This document shows positions 26,302 to 34,454 of a stretch of DNA of 64,000 nucleotides, piece by piece. This stretch comes from Roseovarius nitratireducens. GTDB lineage: Bacteria > Pseudomonadota > Alphaproteobacteria > Rhodobacterales > Rhodobacteraceae. The stretch covers positions 1 through 64,000 of the forward strand of contig NZ_PDNI01000077.1 of the NCBI RefSeq assembly GCF_002925845.1, written 5' to 3'. The translations under genes and the position numbers were made by a program. How positions within the stretch are numbered: position 1 is the stretch's first letter; every line of letters starts with the position of its first letter. The notes under the pieces were generated by a model. The model had not been told where the DNA came from. It saw only the letters and a program-made list of their open reading frames with translations, and ran no database searches.

Positions 26302-27713
26302 GGCAGCATGTCCCGCAACCGCAGCTCGGCGATACGCTCCACCTGACGGCACGCCTCGGAAAACTCGGTCTCGTTGTCGTTGTCGATACGCCGCTCCATC
26401 GCGGCGCGGACCTGTGCCGTGTCGTGATCCCGCACCGCGATGATGAAGGGAAATCCGTGTTTTTCCATATACTTGGCGTTGAGCCTCTGGAATTCGGCGC
26501 GCGCCTCGTCGGTCAGGTGATCGAGCCCTGCCCCGGCCTGCTCGGCAGTGCTCTGGGCGGTGAGGCGGCCGGCGGCGGCGAGCTTGCCGGCGAGGTCAGG
26601 GTGGGCGGTCAGCACATCGCGGCGCTCGTCGGGGGTGGCGCGGCGGAAGGCGCGGCAGAGCGCATTGTGCACCCCCGCCGCGCTATCATGCGCGGGGCCA
26701 AGCTCGAGCGCGTGGGCGCGTTCGGCCACCCAGGGCGAATGCTCGAACACAGCGCCGAAGCGCGCCACGAAACTGTCGCGGTCCATCTCGCTGGGGCGCT
26801 CGCGATCGACAGGCGGGTGAACCCGCGCCCAATGCTCGGCGATGTCGATGCGGCGGGCGCACCACACCCCTTCATGCCCTTGAACATGCTCGATGAATCG
26901 CCGCAGCCCGGCGATCTTGCCGGGCCGTCCGATCAGGCGGCAATGCAGCCCCACGCTCATCATCTTGGGCGCGCCGTCCTGCCCCTCGGCATAGAGCGTG
27001 TCGAAGGCGTCGATCAGGTAGTCGCCAAAGTCGCGGCCCGTGACCCAGCCGGGGGTGGCGGCGAAGCGCATGTCGTTGGCTTCGAGCGTGTAGGGAATCA
27101 TCAACTGGTCGCGTCCTTCCATCCGCCGCCAGTAGGGCAGATCGTCGTCGTAGCAGTCCGACAGGTAGGCGAACCTCCCGGTTCGCGCCGCCAACCGCAC
27201 GGTTCGCATGCTGCACCGTCCGGTGTACCAACCTCTTGGCAACTCCCCCGTCACCTCCTCGTGAAGGGCGATGGCCTCGGCGATCTGGCGGGCCTCTTCC
27301 TCCTCGGGCATGTCGCGATGCTCGATCCATTTCAGCCCGTGGCAGGCGATTTCCCATTCCGCCGATTTCATCGCCGCGACCTGCTCGGGCGAGCGGGCGA
27401 GCGCGGTGGCGACGCCGTAGACCGTCACCGGGATGCCCGCCCCGGTGAACAGCCGGTGCAACCGCCAGAACCCGGCGCGCGCGCCGTATTCATAAACCGA
27501 TTCCATGTTCCAGTGGCGCTGCCCCTCCCACGGGGCGGCACCGGGAATGTCCGACAGGAATGCCTCGGAGGCGGGATCGCCGTGCAGCAGGCAATTCTCG
27601 CCGCCCTCCTCGTAGTTGAGCACGAATTGCACCGCGATCCGCGCCCCGCCGGGCCATTTCGGATCGGGCGGGTGCGCGCCATAGCCGCGCAGGTCGCGGG
27701 GATAACGGGTCAT
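26298..27713 (-). CDS. puuE: Allantoinase (PuuE type) - OHCU decarboxylase fusion
   Basis: 471 residues. The N-terminal 305 form a polysaccharide-deacetylase-like (NodB) fold typical of PuuE: YPRDLRGYGAHPPDPKWPGG, then VQFVLNYEEGGE and EIACHGLKW. Residues from about 312 form UraD, with the catalytic FEHSPWVAERA motif and KYMEKHGFPFI. UraD makes (S)-allantoin from OHCU, and PuuE opens allantoin to allantoate, so consecutive steps are fused. The ATG at 27713 follows a GGAGAGGA site; longer starts to 27755 add unrelated residues. It is divergent from uraH. Confidence 0.92.
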   Translation of the reverse strand: MTRYPRDLRGYGAHPPDPKWPGGARIAVQFVLNYEEGGENCLLHGDPASEAFLSDIPGAAPWEGQRHWNMESVYEYGARAGFWRLHRLFTGAGIPVTVYGVATALARSPEQVAAMKSAEWEIACHGLKWIEHRDMPEEEEARQIAEAIALHEEVTGELPRGWYTGRCSMRTVRLAARTGRFAYLSDCYDDDLPYWRRMEGRDQLMIPYTLEANDMRFAATPGWVTGRDFGDYLIDAFDTLYAEGQDGAPKMMSVGLHCRLIGRPGKIAGLRRFIEHVQGHEGVWCARRIDIAEHWARVHPPVDRERPSEMDRDSFVARFGAVFEHSPWVAERAHALELGPAHDSAAGVHNALCRAFRRATPDERRDVLTAHPDLAGKLAAAGRLTAQSTAEQAGAGLDHLTDEARAEFQRLNAKYMEKHGFPFIIAVRDHDTAQVRAAMERRIDNDNETEFSEACRQVERIAELRLRDMLP

Positions 27714-27885
27714 GTCTGTCCTCTCCGGTGATCGGTCGCGTGTTCGGGTTGCCATTCATTTATAAAGCAGAAGAATACGGAAGACTTTACGATTTTCGAA
27801 GAAAGACCATCTTCGCATCCCGTGCTGGTCCCCGCCGCCTAAACCGGGCAGAAACGGCGGGGTATACGCGCAAAGGACACGGAAA

Positions 27886-28239
27886 ATGACTGGCTACCTG
27901 ACCACCCATGTTCTCGATACCGCGCGCGGCATGCCGGCGGCGGGGCTGGCGATCGACCTTTATCGGATCGACGGCGAGACCCGCACCCACCTGTGCAACG
28001 TCGTCACCAATGAGGACGGGCGCACCGATGCGCCGATCCTGCCACAAGCGGAGTTTCGCCCGGGCACCTATGAATTGGTGTTTCACGCCGGAGCCTATCT
28101 TGATGCCGTTGGCGTGCCGCCGGAAAGCCCGCGTTTTCTCGATCTCGTGCCGCTACGCTTTGGCATGTCCGAGGCGGCGCATTACCATGTGCCACTGCTG
28201 CTGTCGCCGTTCGGGTATTCGACCTATCGGGGAAGTTGA
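27886..28239 (+). CDS. uraH: 5-hydroxyisourate hydrolase
   Basis: 117 residues of the transthyretin-like HIU hydrolase family: [17 protein letters not shown] at the start, the conserved Arg/Asp area GRTDAPIL, and the diagnostic C-terminal tail YSTYRGS. It converts 5-hydroxyisourate, the product of urate oxidation by PuuD, to OHCU, the UraD substrate. It is divergent from puuE-uraD across a 172-nt region and followed by an intergenic repeat element. Confidence 0.95.
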   Translation: MTGYLTTHVLDTARGMPAAGLAIDLYRIDGETRTHLCNVVTNEDGRTDAPILPQAEFRPGTYELVFHAGAYLDAVGVPPESPRFLDLVPLRFGMSEAAHYHVPLLLSPFGYSTYRGS

Positions 28240-28256
28240 CGGCAGAGGGCGGGTTT

Positions 28257-28487
28257 GGCCTGGAGGGGACGTTCGGGTCTTGAGCGATGAGCCGCGCAGC
28301 GCCCGACCGCCGGGTGGGCGCAGGTCGGTTTATGATATGCGATTTATGGTGCAAGATACCTCTTTTATTTCAGCGACTTGCAGCGTTGCAAAAGCGCCCG
28401 CCCGAGGGGGCGGTCGGGCGCTGCGCGGCGGCGCGCAAGCGCGCCTTGATTCCGCGCGGGGCAGGAGGTGAATGGCAGCAACAGGCC
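28257..28487 (+). repeat. Structured intergenic repeat, copy A
   Basis: 231 nt. The left end GGCCTGGAGGGGACGTT is an imperfect inverted repeat of the right end ...CAGGCC. Inside, 28291-28311 and 28409-28429 are a perfect 21-bp inverted repeat (starting GCCGCGCAGCGCCC). A central TGCAAG/CTTGCA pair and a terminal hairpin GGCGCGCAAGCGCGCC (28428-28443) are nested with it. It sits between the convergent ends of uraH and a LysR gene. Confidence 0.85.
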
Positions 28488-28510
28488 AGACATGCCCACG
28501 CGCCCCACCG

Positions 28511-29419
28511 TCAGGACGCCGCGGGCAGCGACTCGCGTATCCGGCGGGTCATGAAGTCGATGAACAGCCTTGCCTTGGGGTCCTGCCGACGACGGTGGGC
28601 ATAGAGGCAGGCGAGCTGGATGGGCACCGGCGGCTCGGAGTCGAGCACGCGGCAGAGCCGACCGGCGGCGAGGTGGTCCTGAACCTCGAAGAGCGGCTTG
28701 AGCACGATGCCGTGCCCCTCTAGCGCCCATTGGGTGAGCACGTCGCCGTGATCGGATTCGAACGGCCCCGAGACGGTGATCCGGCGCACGCCCTGGGGGG
28801 TTTGCAGGGGCCATTGGAATTCCGGCGCCCCGGCATAGCGCAGGTTGATGCAATCATGCTCGCTGCGCAGGCTCGCGCTCGTCCGTGGCTGTCCCTTGCG
28901 TTCGATGTATTCCGGCGCGGCGCAGAGCACACGTTCGCAATCGGCGATCTTGCGAATGCGCAGCGAGGAATCCTCTGGCACCCCGAGAAAGAACGCCGCG
29001 TCGAGCCCCTCGGCGGCGAGATCGAGCTTGCGATCCGACAGCCGCAGGCGGATGTGGATCAGCGGATAGCGGGCGTGAAACTCTGACATCGCCCCGGCGA
29101 TGATCCGTTGCCCAAGGCCAAGAGGGGCAGCGATGTGCAGGCTGCCGCGCGGGGCCTGGGTGACGTCGGAGACATCGGCCTCGGCCTCGTCCACGGACTC
29201 GAGTATCTTGCACGCGCCGCGATAGAACAGCGTGCCCTGCTCGGTCGGGTTGAGCTGTCGGGTGGTGCGCTGAAAGAGGCGGACGCCGAGATGATCCTCG
29301 AGTGCCGCGATCCGCGCCGAGGCCACCGCCGCGGAGATGCGCTGATCGCGGGCCGCGGCGGACATACTGCCGAGTTCATAGACCCGGACGAAGGTCCTGA
29401 TATTCTCGAGGTAGGCCAT
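28511..29419 (-). CDS. LysR-family regulator next to puuD
   Basis: 302 residues: a winged helix (FVRVYELGSMSAAARDQRIS, then AALEDHLGVRLFQRTTRQL) and an effector domain from about residue 88. It is divergent from puuD with a 110-nt shared upstream region that contains TTTCTTGAAA and several T-N11-A boxes, so control of urate hydroxylase is likely. It resembles the xdh LysR in domain layout and even in its tail (HRR-QDPK), suggesting paralogous purine regulators. Confidence 0.87.
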   Translation of the reverse strand: MAYLENIRTFVRVYELGSMSAAARDQRISAAVASARIAALEDHLGVRLFQRTTRQLNPTEQGTLFYRGACKILESVDEAEADVSDVTQAPRGSLHIAAPLGLGQRIIAGAMSEFHARYPLIHIRLRLSDRKLDLAAEGLDAAFFLGVPEDSSLRIRKIADCERVLCAAPEYIERKGQPRTSASLRSEHDCINLRYAGAPEFQWPLQTPQGVRRITVSGPFESDHGDVLTQWALEGHGIVLKPLFEVQDHLAAGRLCRVLDSEPPVPIQLACLYAHRRRQDPKARLFIDFMTRRIRESLPAAS

Positions 29420-29529
29420 GCGCCGAGATTATTCGTCTTTTCTTGAAAGAGCTAGGTTTCCTTTCTCAATTCATGACAATCGCGGCATGTGGCACAAGGG
29501 GCGCGCAATCATGCGCAGGGAGGCGGAGA

Positions 29530-30762
29530 ATGCACGATCTGGCGATCATCTGGGACTGGGCGGGTTTCGCGGTGCGGTGGCTTCATGTCGTCACGGCGAT
29601 CGCGTGGATCGGCTCGTCATTCTATTTCGTGGCGCTTGACCTGGGCCTGCGGCGGGCCGACGACCTGCCGCCCGGTGCGCATGGCGAGGAATGGCAGGTG
29701 CATGGTGGCGGGTTCTACCACGTCCGCAAATACCTGGTGGCGCCCGAAAACATGCCCGCGCATCTGACATGGTTCAAATGGGAGAGCTATGCCACGTGGC
29801 TGTCGGGTGCGGCGCTTTTGATGATCGTCTACTGGGTCGGGGGCGAGCTATACCTGATCGACCCGAACAAGGCCGATCTGGCGCTGTGGCAGGGGATCGC
29901 GATCTCGGCGCTGTCGCTCTCGGTCGGCTGGCTGGTCTATGACCGGCTGTGCAAATCCGGCCTTGGGGAACGGCCCACGTTGCTTATGGCGCTGCTGTTC
30001 GTGCTGCTGGTGGCGATGGGCTGGGGCTATGACCAGGTGTTTACCGGGCGCGCGGCGCTGCTGCATCTCGGTGCGTTCACCGCCACGATCATGACCGCGA
30101 ACGTGTTTTTCATCATCATGCCCAACCAGCGCATCGTGGTGGCCGACCTGCGCGAGGGCCGGGTGCCGGATGCGAAATACGGGCGCATCGCCAAGCTACG
30201 CTCGACCCACAACAACTACCTGACGTTGCCGGTGGTGTTCCTGATGCTGTCAAACCACTACCCGCTGGCCTTTGCCACCGAATGGAACTGGCTCATCGCG
30301 TCGCTGGTGTTCCTGATGGGGGTGACGATCCGCCACTTCTTTAACACCATGCACGCGGGCGGCGGGATGCTGTGGTGGACGTGGGCGGTGACCGCGATCC
30401 TTTTCGTCGGCATCATGTGGCTGTCGACCGCGCCGTTGCAGCACGATGAATACGGGGCCGCCGAGACGCGCCCGCTGAGCGCCGCCGAGCGCCAATTCGC
30501 CGAGACCGAGGGATTCGAGGAGGTGGCGTCGATCGTGCCCGGGCGCTGTGCCATGTGCCACGCGCGCGAGCCGTTCCAAGAGGGTATCCGCCGCGCGCCC
30601 AGGAACGTGCTGCTGGAGACCGAGGGCGATATCGCCCGCGCGGCGCGGGCGATCTATCTGCACGCGGGCGTGACGGACGCGATGCCGCCCGCGAACGTGA
30701 GCTTCATGGAAGAGGAGGAGCGCCGCCGCATCGTCGCGTGGTATCGCGCGGCGACGCGGTGA
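29530..30762 (+). CDS. puuD: Urate hydroxylase PuuD (membrane, cytochrome c tail)
   Basis: 410 residues. An N-terminal membrane domain of about eight helices (WLHVVTAIAWIGSSFYF, HTxxNNY-type segment STHNNYLTLP) is the DUF989 urate hydroxylase; a C-terminal cytochrome c domain has the haem motif CAMCH near residue 340 and a distal Met (DAMPPANVSFM). It oxidises urate to 5-hydroxyisourate with electrons passing to the respiratory chain instead of O2. AGGGAGGCGGAG precedes the ATG at 29530. This replaces the soluble uricase in this pathway. Confidence 0.93.
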   Translation: MHDLAIIWDWAGFAVRWLHVVTAIAWIGSSFYFVALDLGLRRADDLPPGAHGEEWQVHGGGFYHVRKYLVAPENMPAHLTWFKWESYATWLSGAALLMIVYWVGGELYLIDPNKADLALWQGIAISALSLSVGWLVYDRLCKSGLGERPTLLMALLFVLLVAMGWGYDQVFTGRAALLHLGAFTATIMTANVFFIIMPNQRIVVADLREGRVPDAKYGRIAKLRSTHNNYLTLPVVFLMLSNHYPLAFATEWNWLIASLVFLMGVTIRHFFNTMHAGGGMLWWTWAVTAILFVGIMWLSTAPLQHDEYGAAETRPLSAAERQFAETEGFEEVASIVPGRCAMCHAREPFQEGIRRAPRNVLLETEGDIARAARAIYLHAGVTDAMPPANVSFMEEEERRRIVAWYRAATR

Positions 30763-30771
30763 AGCGGCGCG

Positions 30772-30878
30772 TCAGAGCGGCTCGCGTTCATTCGCATTCA
30801 CGCAACCCGCTCTGACCGATTGATTTCGCGTGTCCGAGAAGCTCAAAACCGGTTCCCACTTTTGAGCGACACGCTCTA
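30772..30878. repeat. Second intergenic repeat type, puuD-msrA gap
   Basis: A 107-nt sequence starting TCAGAGCG and ending CGCTCTA, with imperfect inverted ends and an internal perfect 8-bp stem (30772-30779 with 30808-30815). It contains AAAACCGGTTCCCACTTTTG, a signature I associate with a widespread alphaproteobacterial intergenic repeat (recalled, not searched). The msrA stop codon (TAG) is formed by its last bases. Only one copy is in this window. Confidence 0.55.
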
Positions 30879-31388
30879 GCCGTCGGTCTCGGCGGTCTTG
30901 CGCGGCAGCACCCAGTCGGGGCGTGGGAAATGGCAGGTATAGCCCTGCGGAAAGCGGGCGAGGTAATCCTGGTGTTCGGGCTCGGCCTCCCAGAAATCGC
31001 CGACCGGTTCCACCTCTGTCACGACCTTGCCGGGCCAGAGGCCGCTGGCCTCGACATCGGCGATGGTGCGCAGCGCCTCTTCACGCTGCGCATCGGAGCA
31101 GTAGTAGATGGCCGAGCGATAGCTCATGCCGACATCGTTTCCCTGACGGTTGAGCGTGGTGGGGTCGTGGATCTGGAAGAAGATTTCCAACAGCCGCCGA
31201 TAGCTGATCCGCGAGGGATCGAAGATGATCTCGATGCCCTCGGCATGGGTGCCGTGGTTGCGGTAGGTGGCGTTGGGCACGTCACCGCCCGTGTAGCCCA
31301 CCCGCGTCGAGATCACCCCGTCGAGCTTGCGGATGAGATCCTGCATCCCCCAGAAACAGCCCCCCGCCAGAACCGCGCGTTCGGTCAT
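30876..31388 (-). CDS. msrA: Peptide methionine (S)-S-oxide reductase
   Basis: 170 residues. The catalytic motif GGCFWGM is at residues 9-15 (nucleophile Cys11), and [17 protein letters not shown] and Y/H-rich [15 protein letters not shown] follow. It reduces S-sulfoxides of Met in proteins. The ATG at 31388 overlaps the msrB stop (ATGA), giving an msrB-msrA operon. The stop codon lies in a repeat element, so the C-terminal residues may derive from it. Confidence 0.94.
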   Translation of the reverse strand: MTERAVLAGGCFWGMQDLIRKLDGVISTRVGYTGGDVPNATYRNHGTHAEGIEIIFDPSRISYRRLLEIFFQIHDPTTLNRQGNDVGMSYRSAIYYCSDAQREEALRTIADVEASGLWPGKVVTEVEPVGDFWEAEPEHQDYLARFPQGYTCHFPRPDWVLPRKTAETDG

Positions 31389-31846
31389 GTCACGTCCTCC
31401 ACCTGATCGAGATAATCGCCGTAGCCTTCGGCCGCCATGTCGTCTCTGTGAATGAATCGCAGGCTCGCCGAGTTGATGCAATAGCGCAGCCCGCCACGGT
31501 CGCGGGGCCCGTCGGGAAAGACGTGGCCGAGATGGCTGTCGCCGTCGCGGCTGCGCACCTCGGTGCGGATCATGCCGAGCGTGGCGTCGCGCAGTTCCGT
31601 GACATGCGCAGGCGTGATCGGCTTGGTAAAGCTGGGCCAGCCACAGCCCGATTCGAACTTGTCGGAACTGGCAAAGAGCGGTTCGCCCGAGACGATATCG
31701 ACGTAGATCCCCGGCTCCTTGTTGTTGAGATACGCGCCGGTGCCGGGACGCTCGGTCCCGTTCTGCTGGGTGACGCGGTACTGCTCGGGGCTGAGCGCGC
31801 TGATGCGCTCGGGATCCTTGTGGTAGGGGGCCATGCTACGCTCCAT
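31385..31846 (-). CDS. msrB: Peptide methionine (R)-S-oxide reductase
   Basis: 153 residues with the SelR fold: [14 protein letters not shown], the substrate-site [13 protein letters not shown] and the catalytic Cys in [12 protein letters not shown]. The CxxC pairs that bind zinc in many MsrB proteins are absent, so this is the zinc-free form. It reduces R-sulfoxides, complementing MsrA. An alternative ATG lies four codons in. Confidence 0.93.
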   Translation of the reverse strand: MERSMAPYHKDPERISALSPEQYRVTQQNGTERPGTGAYLNNKEPGIYVDIVSGEPLFASSDKFESGCGWPSFTKPITPAHVTELRDATLGMIRTEVRSRDGDSHLGHVFPDGPRDRGGLRYCINSASLRFIHRDDMAAEGYGDYLDQVEDVT

Positions 31847-31924
31847 GTTCCTGGTTCCTTCAAGATGGGGTGAAAACGCAAAAAGACAAAGAGCCGGGTC
31901 ACGGCACTTGCCGCAAATGGGGTG

Positions 31925-31943
31925 TGGTCATATGATCTGACCA
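31925..31943. promoter_or_regulatory. FadR/GntR-type operator
   Basis: TGGTCATATGATCTGACCA is an inverted repeat with perfect 6-bp arms (TGGTCA-N7-TGACCA), the shape bound by FCD-type GntR regulators (TGGTnnnACCA). It lies 21 nt before the GntR start and in the msrB promoter region. Confidence 0.6.
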
Positions 31944-31964
31944 GTTTTACCACGGGCCAGCGCC

Positions 31965-32732
31965 ATGCCATTTGAAAAAGTGACCCCCGAAAAGCTATCG
32001 ACCGCGGTGACGCGGCAGATCGAAAAGCTGATCCTGCGCGGCATCCTGCGCCCGGGCGAGCGCCTGCCCGCCGAGCGCGAGCTGGCCGAGAAACTGGGCG
32101 TGTCGCGACCGTCGCTGCGCGAGGCGGTGGCCAATTTGCAGGACAAGGGGCTGCTCACGGCGCGCGCCGGGGCCGGGATCTACGTGGCCGACGTTCTGGG
32201 CAGCGCGTTCTCGCCCGCGCTGATCCGGCTCTTTGCCGAGCATGCCGAGGCGGTGTTCGACTACATCGCGTTCCGCCGCGACCTGGAAGGGCTGGCCGCG
32301 TGCCGGGCGGCGCGGCTGGCATCGGACACCGATCTGCGGGTGATCCAGACCGTGATGGACAAGATGGAAGCCGCCCACAAGAAGACCAACCCGGCGGACG
32401 AGGCGCGGCTCGACGCGGAATTCCACATGGCGATCATCGAGGCGAGCCACAATGTCATCATGCTGCACATGATGCGCTCGATGTTCCAGCTTCTGCGCGA
32501 GGGCGTGTTCTACAATCGCCAGGTGATGTTCCGGCAGCGCACCACGCGGGGGGCCCTGCTCGACCAGCATCGCCGGATCAACGCCGCGATTCAGGCGCGC
32601 GATTCCAAGGGGGCACGCGAGGCGGTCGATGCACACCTCGCCTACGTGGAAAAGGCGCTCTCGGACCAGCAGAAGGCCGATCACAACGAAGCCATCGCGC
32701 GACAGCGGTTCGAGCACGAGCAATCGCGTTAG
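31965..32732 (+). CDS. GntR/FadR-family (FCD) transcriptional regulator
   Basis: 255 residues. The winged helix (AVTRQIEKLILRGILRPGER, LPAERELAEKLGVSRPSLRE) is followed by an all-helical FCD ligand domain with the metal-type residues D...H in LDAEFHMAIIEASHN and a further His in LLDQHRRI. Regulators of this class respond to small carboxylates. The target cannot be deduced, except for probable self-regulation through the palindrome just upstream. The neighbour downstream (234 nt away) is unrelated. Confidence 0.88.
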   Translation: MPFEKVTPEKLSTAVTRQIEKLILRGILRPGERLPAERELAEKLGVSRPSLREAVANLQDKGLLTARAGAGIYVADVLGSAFSPALIRLFAEHAEAVFDYIAFRRDLEGLAACRAARLASDTDLRVIQTVMDKMEAAHKKTNPADEARLDAEFHMAIIEASHNVIMLHMMRSMFQLLREGVFYNRQVMFRQRTTRGALLDQHRRINAAIQARDSKGAREAVDAHLAYVEKALSDQQKADHNEAIARQRFEHEQSR

Positions 32733-32966
32733 GATGGCGTGGTCTGGCGCGTGCATCGCAATCCGGGGCGGGCGCATCGCCCATCTGGTGGTCGCTGGCA
32801 AATGCGCCACCACATCTTGCATTGCGCATTGCGCAGCGCGCGAACCCGAATTTATTCAAGAAAATTGGTGCTTTGAGCACCGCAGTTCATGTGATACCCT
32901 CAAAGAAAATAAGCGCGGCAACAATCGTCGCCACGAGGCAGAAACAAGACAAAAAAGAGCAGAACC

Positions 32967-34448
32967 ATGAAAATATGGGGCAGTCGGCCTCTGCTGTGGG
33001 GCCTGGTCGCGCTGGCGACGGTCTGGATGCTCGTGGTCGTGCCGCTGAGCGCGACGGCAGCTCCCTACGCGGGCTACGTGATCGACGGGCGCAACGGCAA
33101 GGTGCTCTATTCCGAGAACGCCAACACGCGACTTCACCCCGCCTCTCTGACCAAGATGATGACGCTCTACATCGTGTTCGAGGCGGTGGAAAACGGTGAG
33201 ATCGGCCTCGACGATCTTGTGACCATCTCGCGCCACGCCGCCTCCGAGCCGCCCAGCAAGCTGGGCCTGCGCACCGGTCAGCGAATCAAGCTGCGCTATC
33301 TCGTCCGGGCCGCCGCAGTGCGTTCGGCCAACGATGCCGCCACCGCGCTGGCCGAGGCGATCGAAGGATCGGAGGCGCGCTTTGCCCGCCGCATGAATCG
33401 CACGGCCAAGGCGATGGGGATGACGCGGACCACGTTCAAGAACGCGCATGGCCTGACCGAGAGCGGGCACCTGTCCACGGCCCGCGACATGACGATCCTC
33501 GGGCGGCACGTGCTTTATGACTATCCCGATTATTACAACCTGTTCTCGCGGATCACCGCCGATGCCGGCGTCAAACGTGTAAGCCACACCAACCGCCGCA
33601 TGCTGCGCAGCTACCACGGCGCGGACGGGATCAAGACCGGCTATACACGCGCCGCCGGGTTCAACCTCGTGGCAAGTGCCGAGCGGGGAGGCGAGCGCAT
33701 CATCGCCACCGTGTTCGGCGGCAAATCCACCGCGTCGCGCAACGCGCAGGTGGCCAAGCTGCTCGACCTCGGATTTCGTAAGGCCGCGCACCGCGTCGCC
33801 CTGGCACCGCCGGGTCGCCCGCCCTACCTGGGCAAGCTGGACCATGCGCCGGTAACGATTGCCGCCGGAGCGGTACGCCCGGCCTATGCCGCGCGGACGG
33901 TGCGGCTTGCCACCGCCGCCGCGGTGCGCAAGAGCCTGCGGCCACGGCCCCGCCCCGGCGCCGAGCCGGTGGCGCCGGCGGCCCCTGTGATGCTGGCCGA
34001 TGCCGACGGCATAGAGCGCGCGGTGCGCGACGCCGCCGAGGCCGCCGAGGCCAGCACGACAGAGATCGCCGCGGTCGAAGACATCCCGGCATTGCGCCCC
34101 GAACCGCGCCCCGAAACGATACCTGACGCGGAACCTGCCGCGGAAACCAGGGTGGCAGCCGGGTCGGCGGAGCCGGAACGGGAGGTCGTCACCCGCGTCT
34201 CTACCTCCGATGGTCGCCATTGGGGCGTGAACGTCGGGCGTTATCCCAACGAGTTCAAGGCGCGGCAGGTGCTGCTGCGCACAGCGCTGAGCGAGATTTC
34301 CACGCTCGACGGCAGTCTGCGCAAGGTGGTGCGCCATCCCACCGGGTTCGACGCGAATTTCATGGGTATGACCCGCGAGTCCGCCGATCTCGCCTGCCGT
34401 CGGCTGCAGGCGCGCCAGGTCACCTGCTTCATGATCGGGCCGGGCTGA
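32967..34448 (+). CDS. D-alanyl-D-alanine carboxypeptidase with SPOR domain
   Basis: 493 residues. An N-terminal signal/anchor (residues 9-31, LLWGLVALATVWMLVVVPL) leads to a penicillin-binding D,D-carboxypeptidase (peptidase S11) with SLTK at 60-63, SAN at 120-122 and KTG at 223-225. A Pro/Ala/Glu-rich linker (about 290-400) connects to a C-terminal SPOR-like domain (WGVNVGRYPNEFKARQVL) that targets denuded septal peptidoglycan. It trims stem pentapeptides in the periplasm. It ends 6 nt before the convergent PuuB-like gene, with no terminator between. Confidence 0.9.
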   Translation: MKIWGSRPLLWGLVALATVWMLVVVPLSATAAPYAGYVIDGRNGKVLYSENANTRLHPASLTKMMTLYIVFEAVENGEIGLDDLVTISRHAASEPPSKLGLRTGQRIKLRYLVRAAAVRSANDAATALAEAIEGSEARFARRMNRTAKAMGMTRTTFKNAHGLTESGHLSTARDMTILGRHVLYDYPDYYNLFSRITADAGVKRVSHTNRRMLRSYHGADGIKTGYTRAAGFNLVASAERGGERIIATVFGGKSTASRNAQVAKLLDLGFRKAAHRVALAPPGRPPYLGKLDHAPVTIAAGAVRPAYAARTVRLATAAAVRKSLRPRPRPGAEPVAPAAPVMLADADGIERAVRDAAEAAEASTTEIAAVEDIPALRPEPRPETIPDAEPAAETRVAAGSAEPEREVVTRVSTSDGRHWGVNVGRYPNEFKARQVLLRTALSEISTLDGSLRKVVRHPTGFDANFMGMTRESADLACRRLQARQVTCFMIGPG

Positions 34449-34454
34449 GGCGCG

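Noticed and set aside
28291-28429. Repeat copies as classical Rho-independent terminators
   Set aside because: The stems are long enough, but no T-run follows in either direction, so I describe them as structured repeats with possible 3'-end function.
28257-28487. Small frames of about 100 codons through the repeat copies (also at 44161 and 49357)
   Set aside because: Nearly the same peptide appears in every copy because the DNA repeats, in either direction. None has a ribosome site, and the paired stems explain the constraint.
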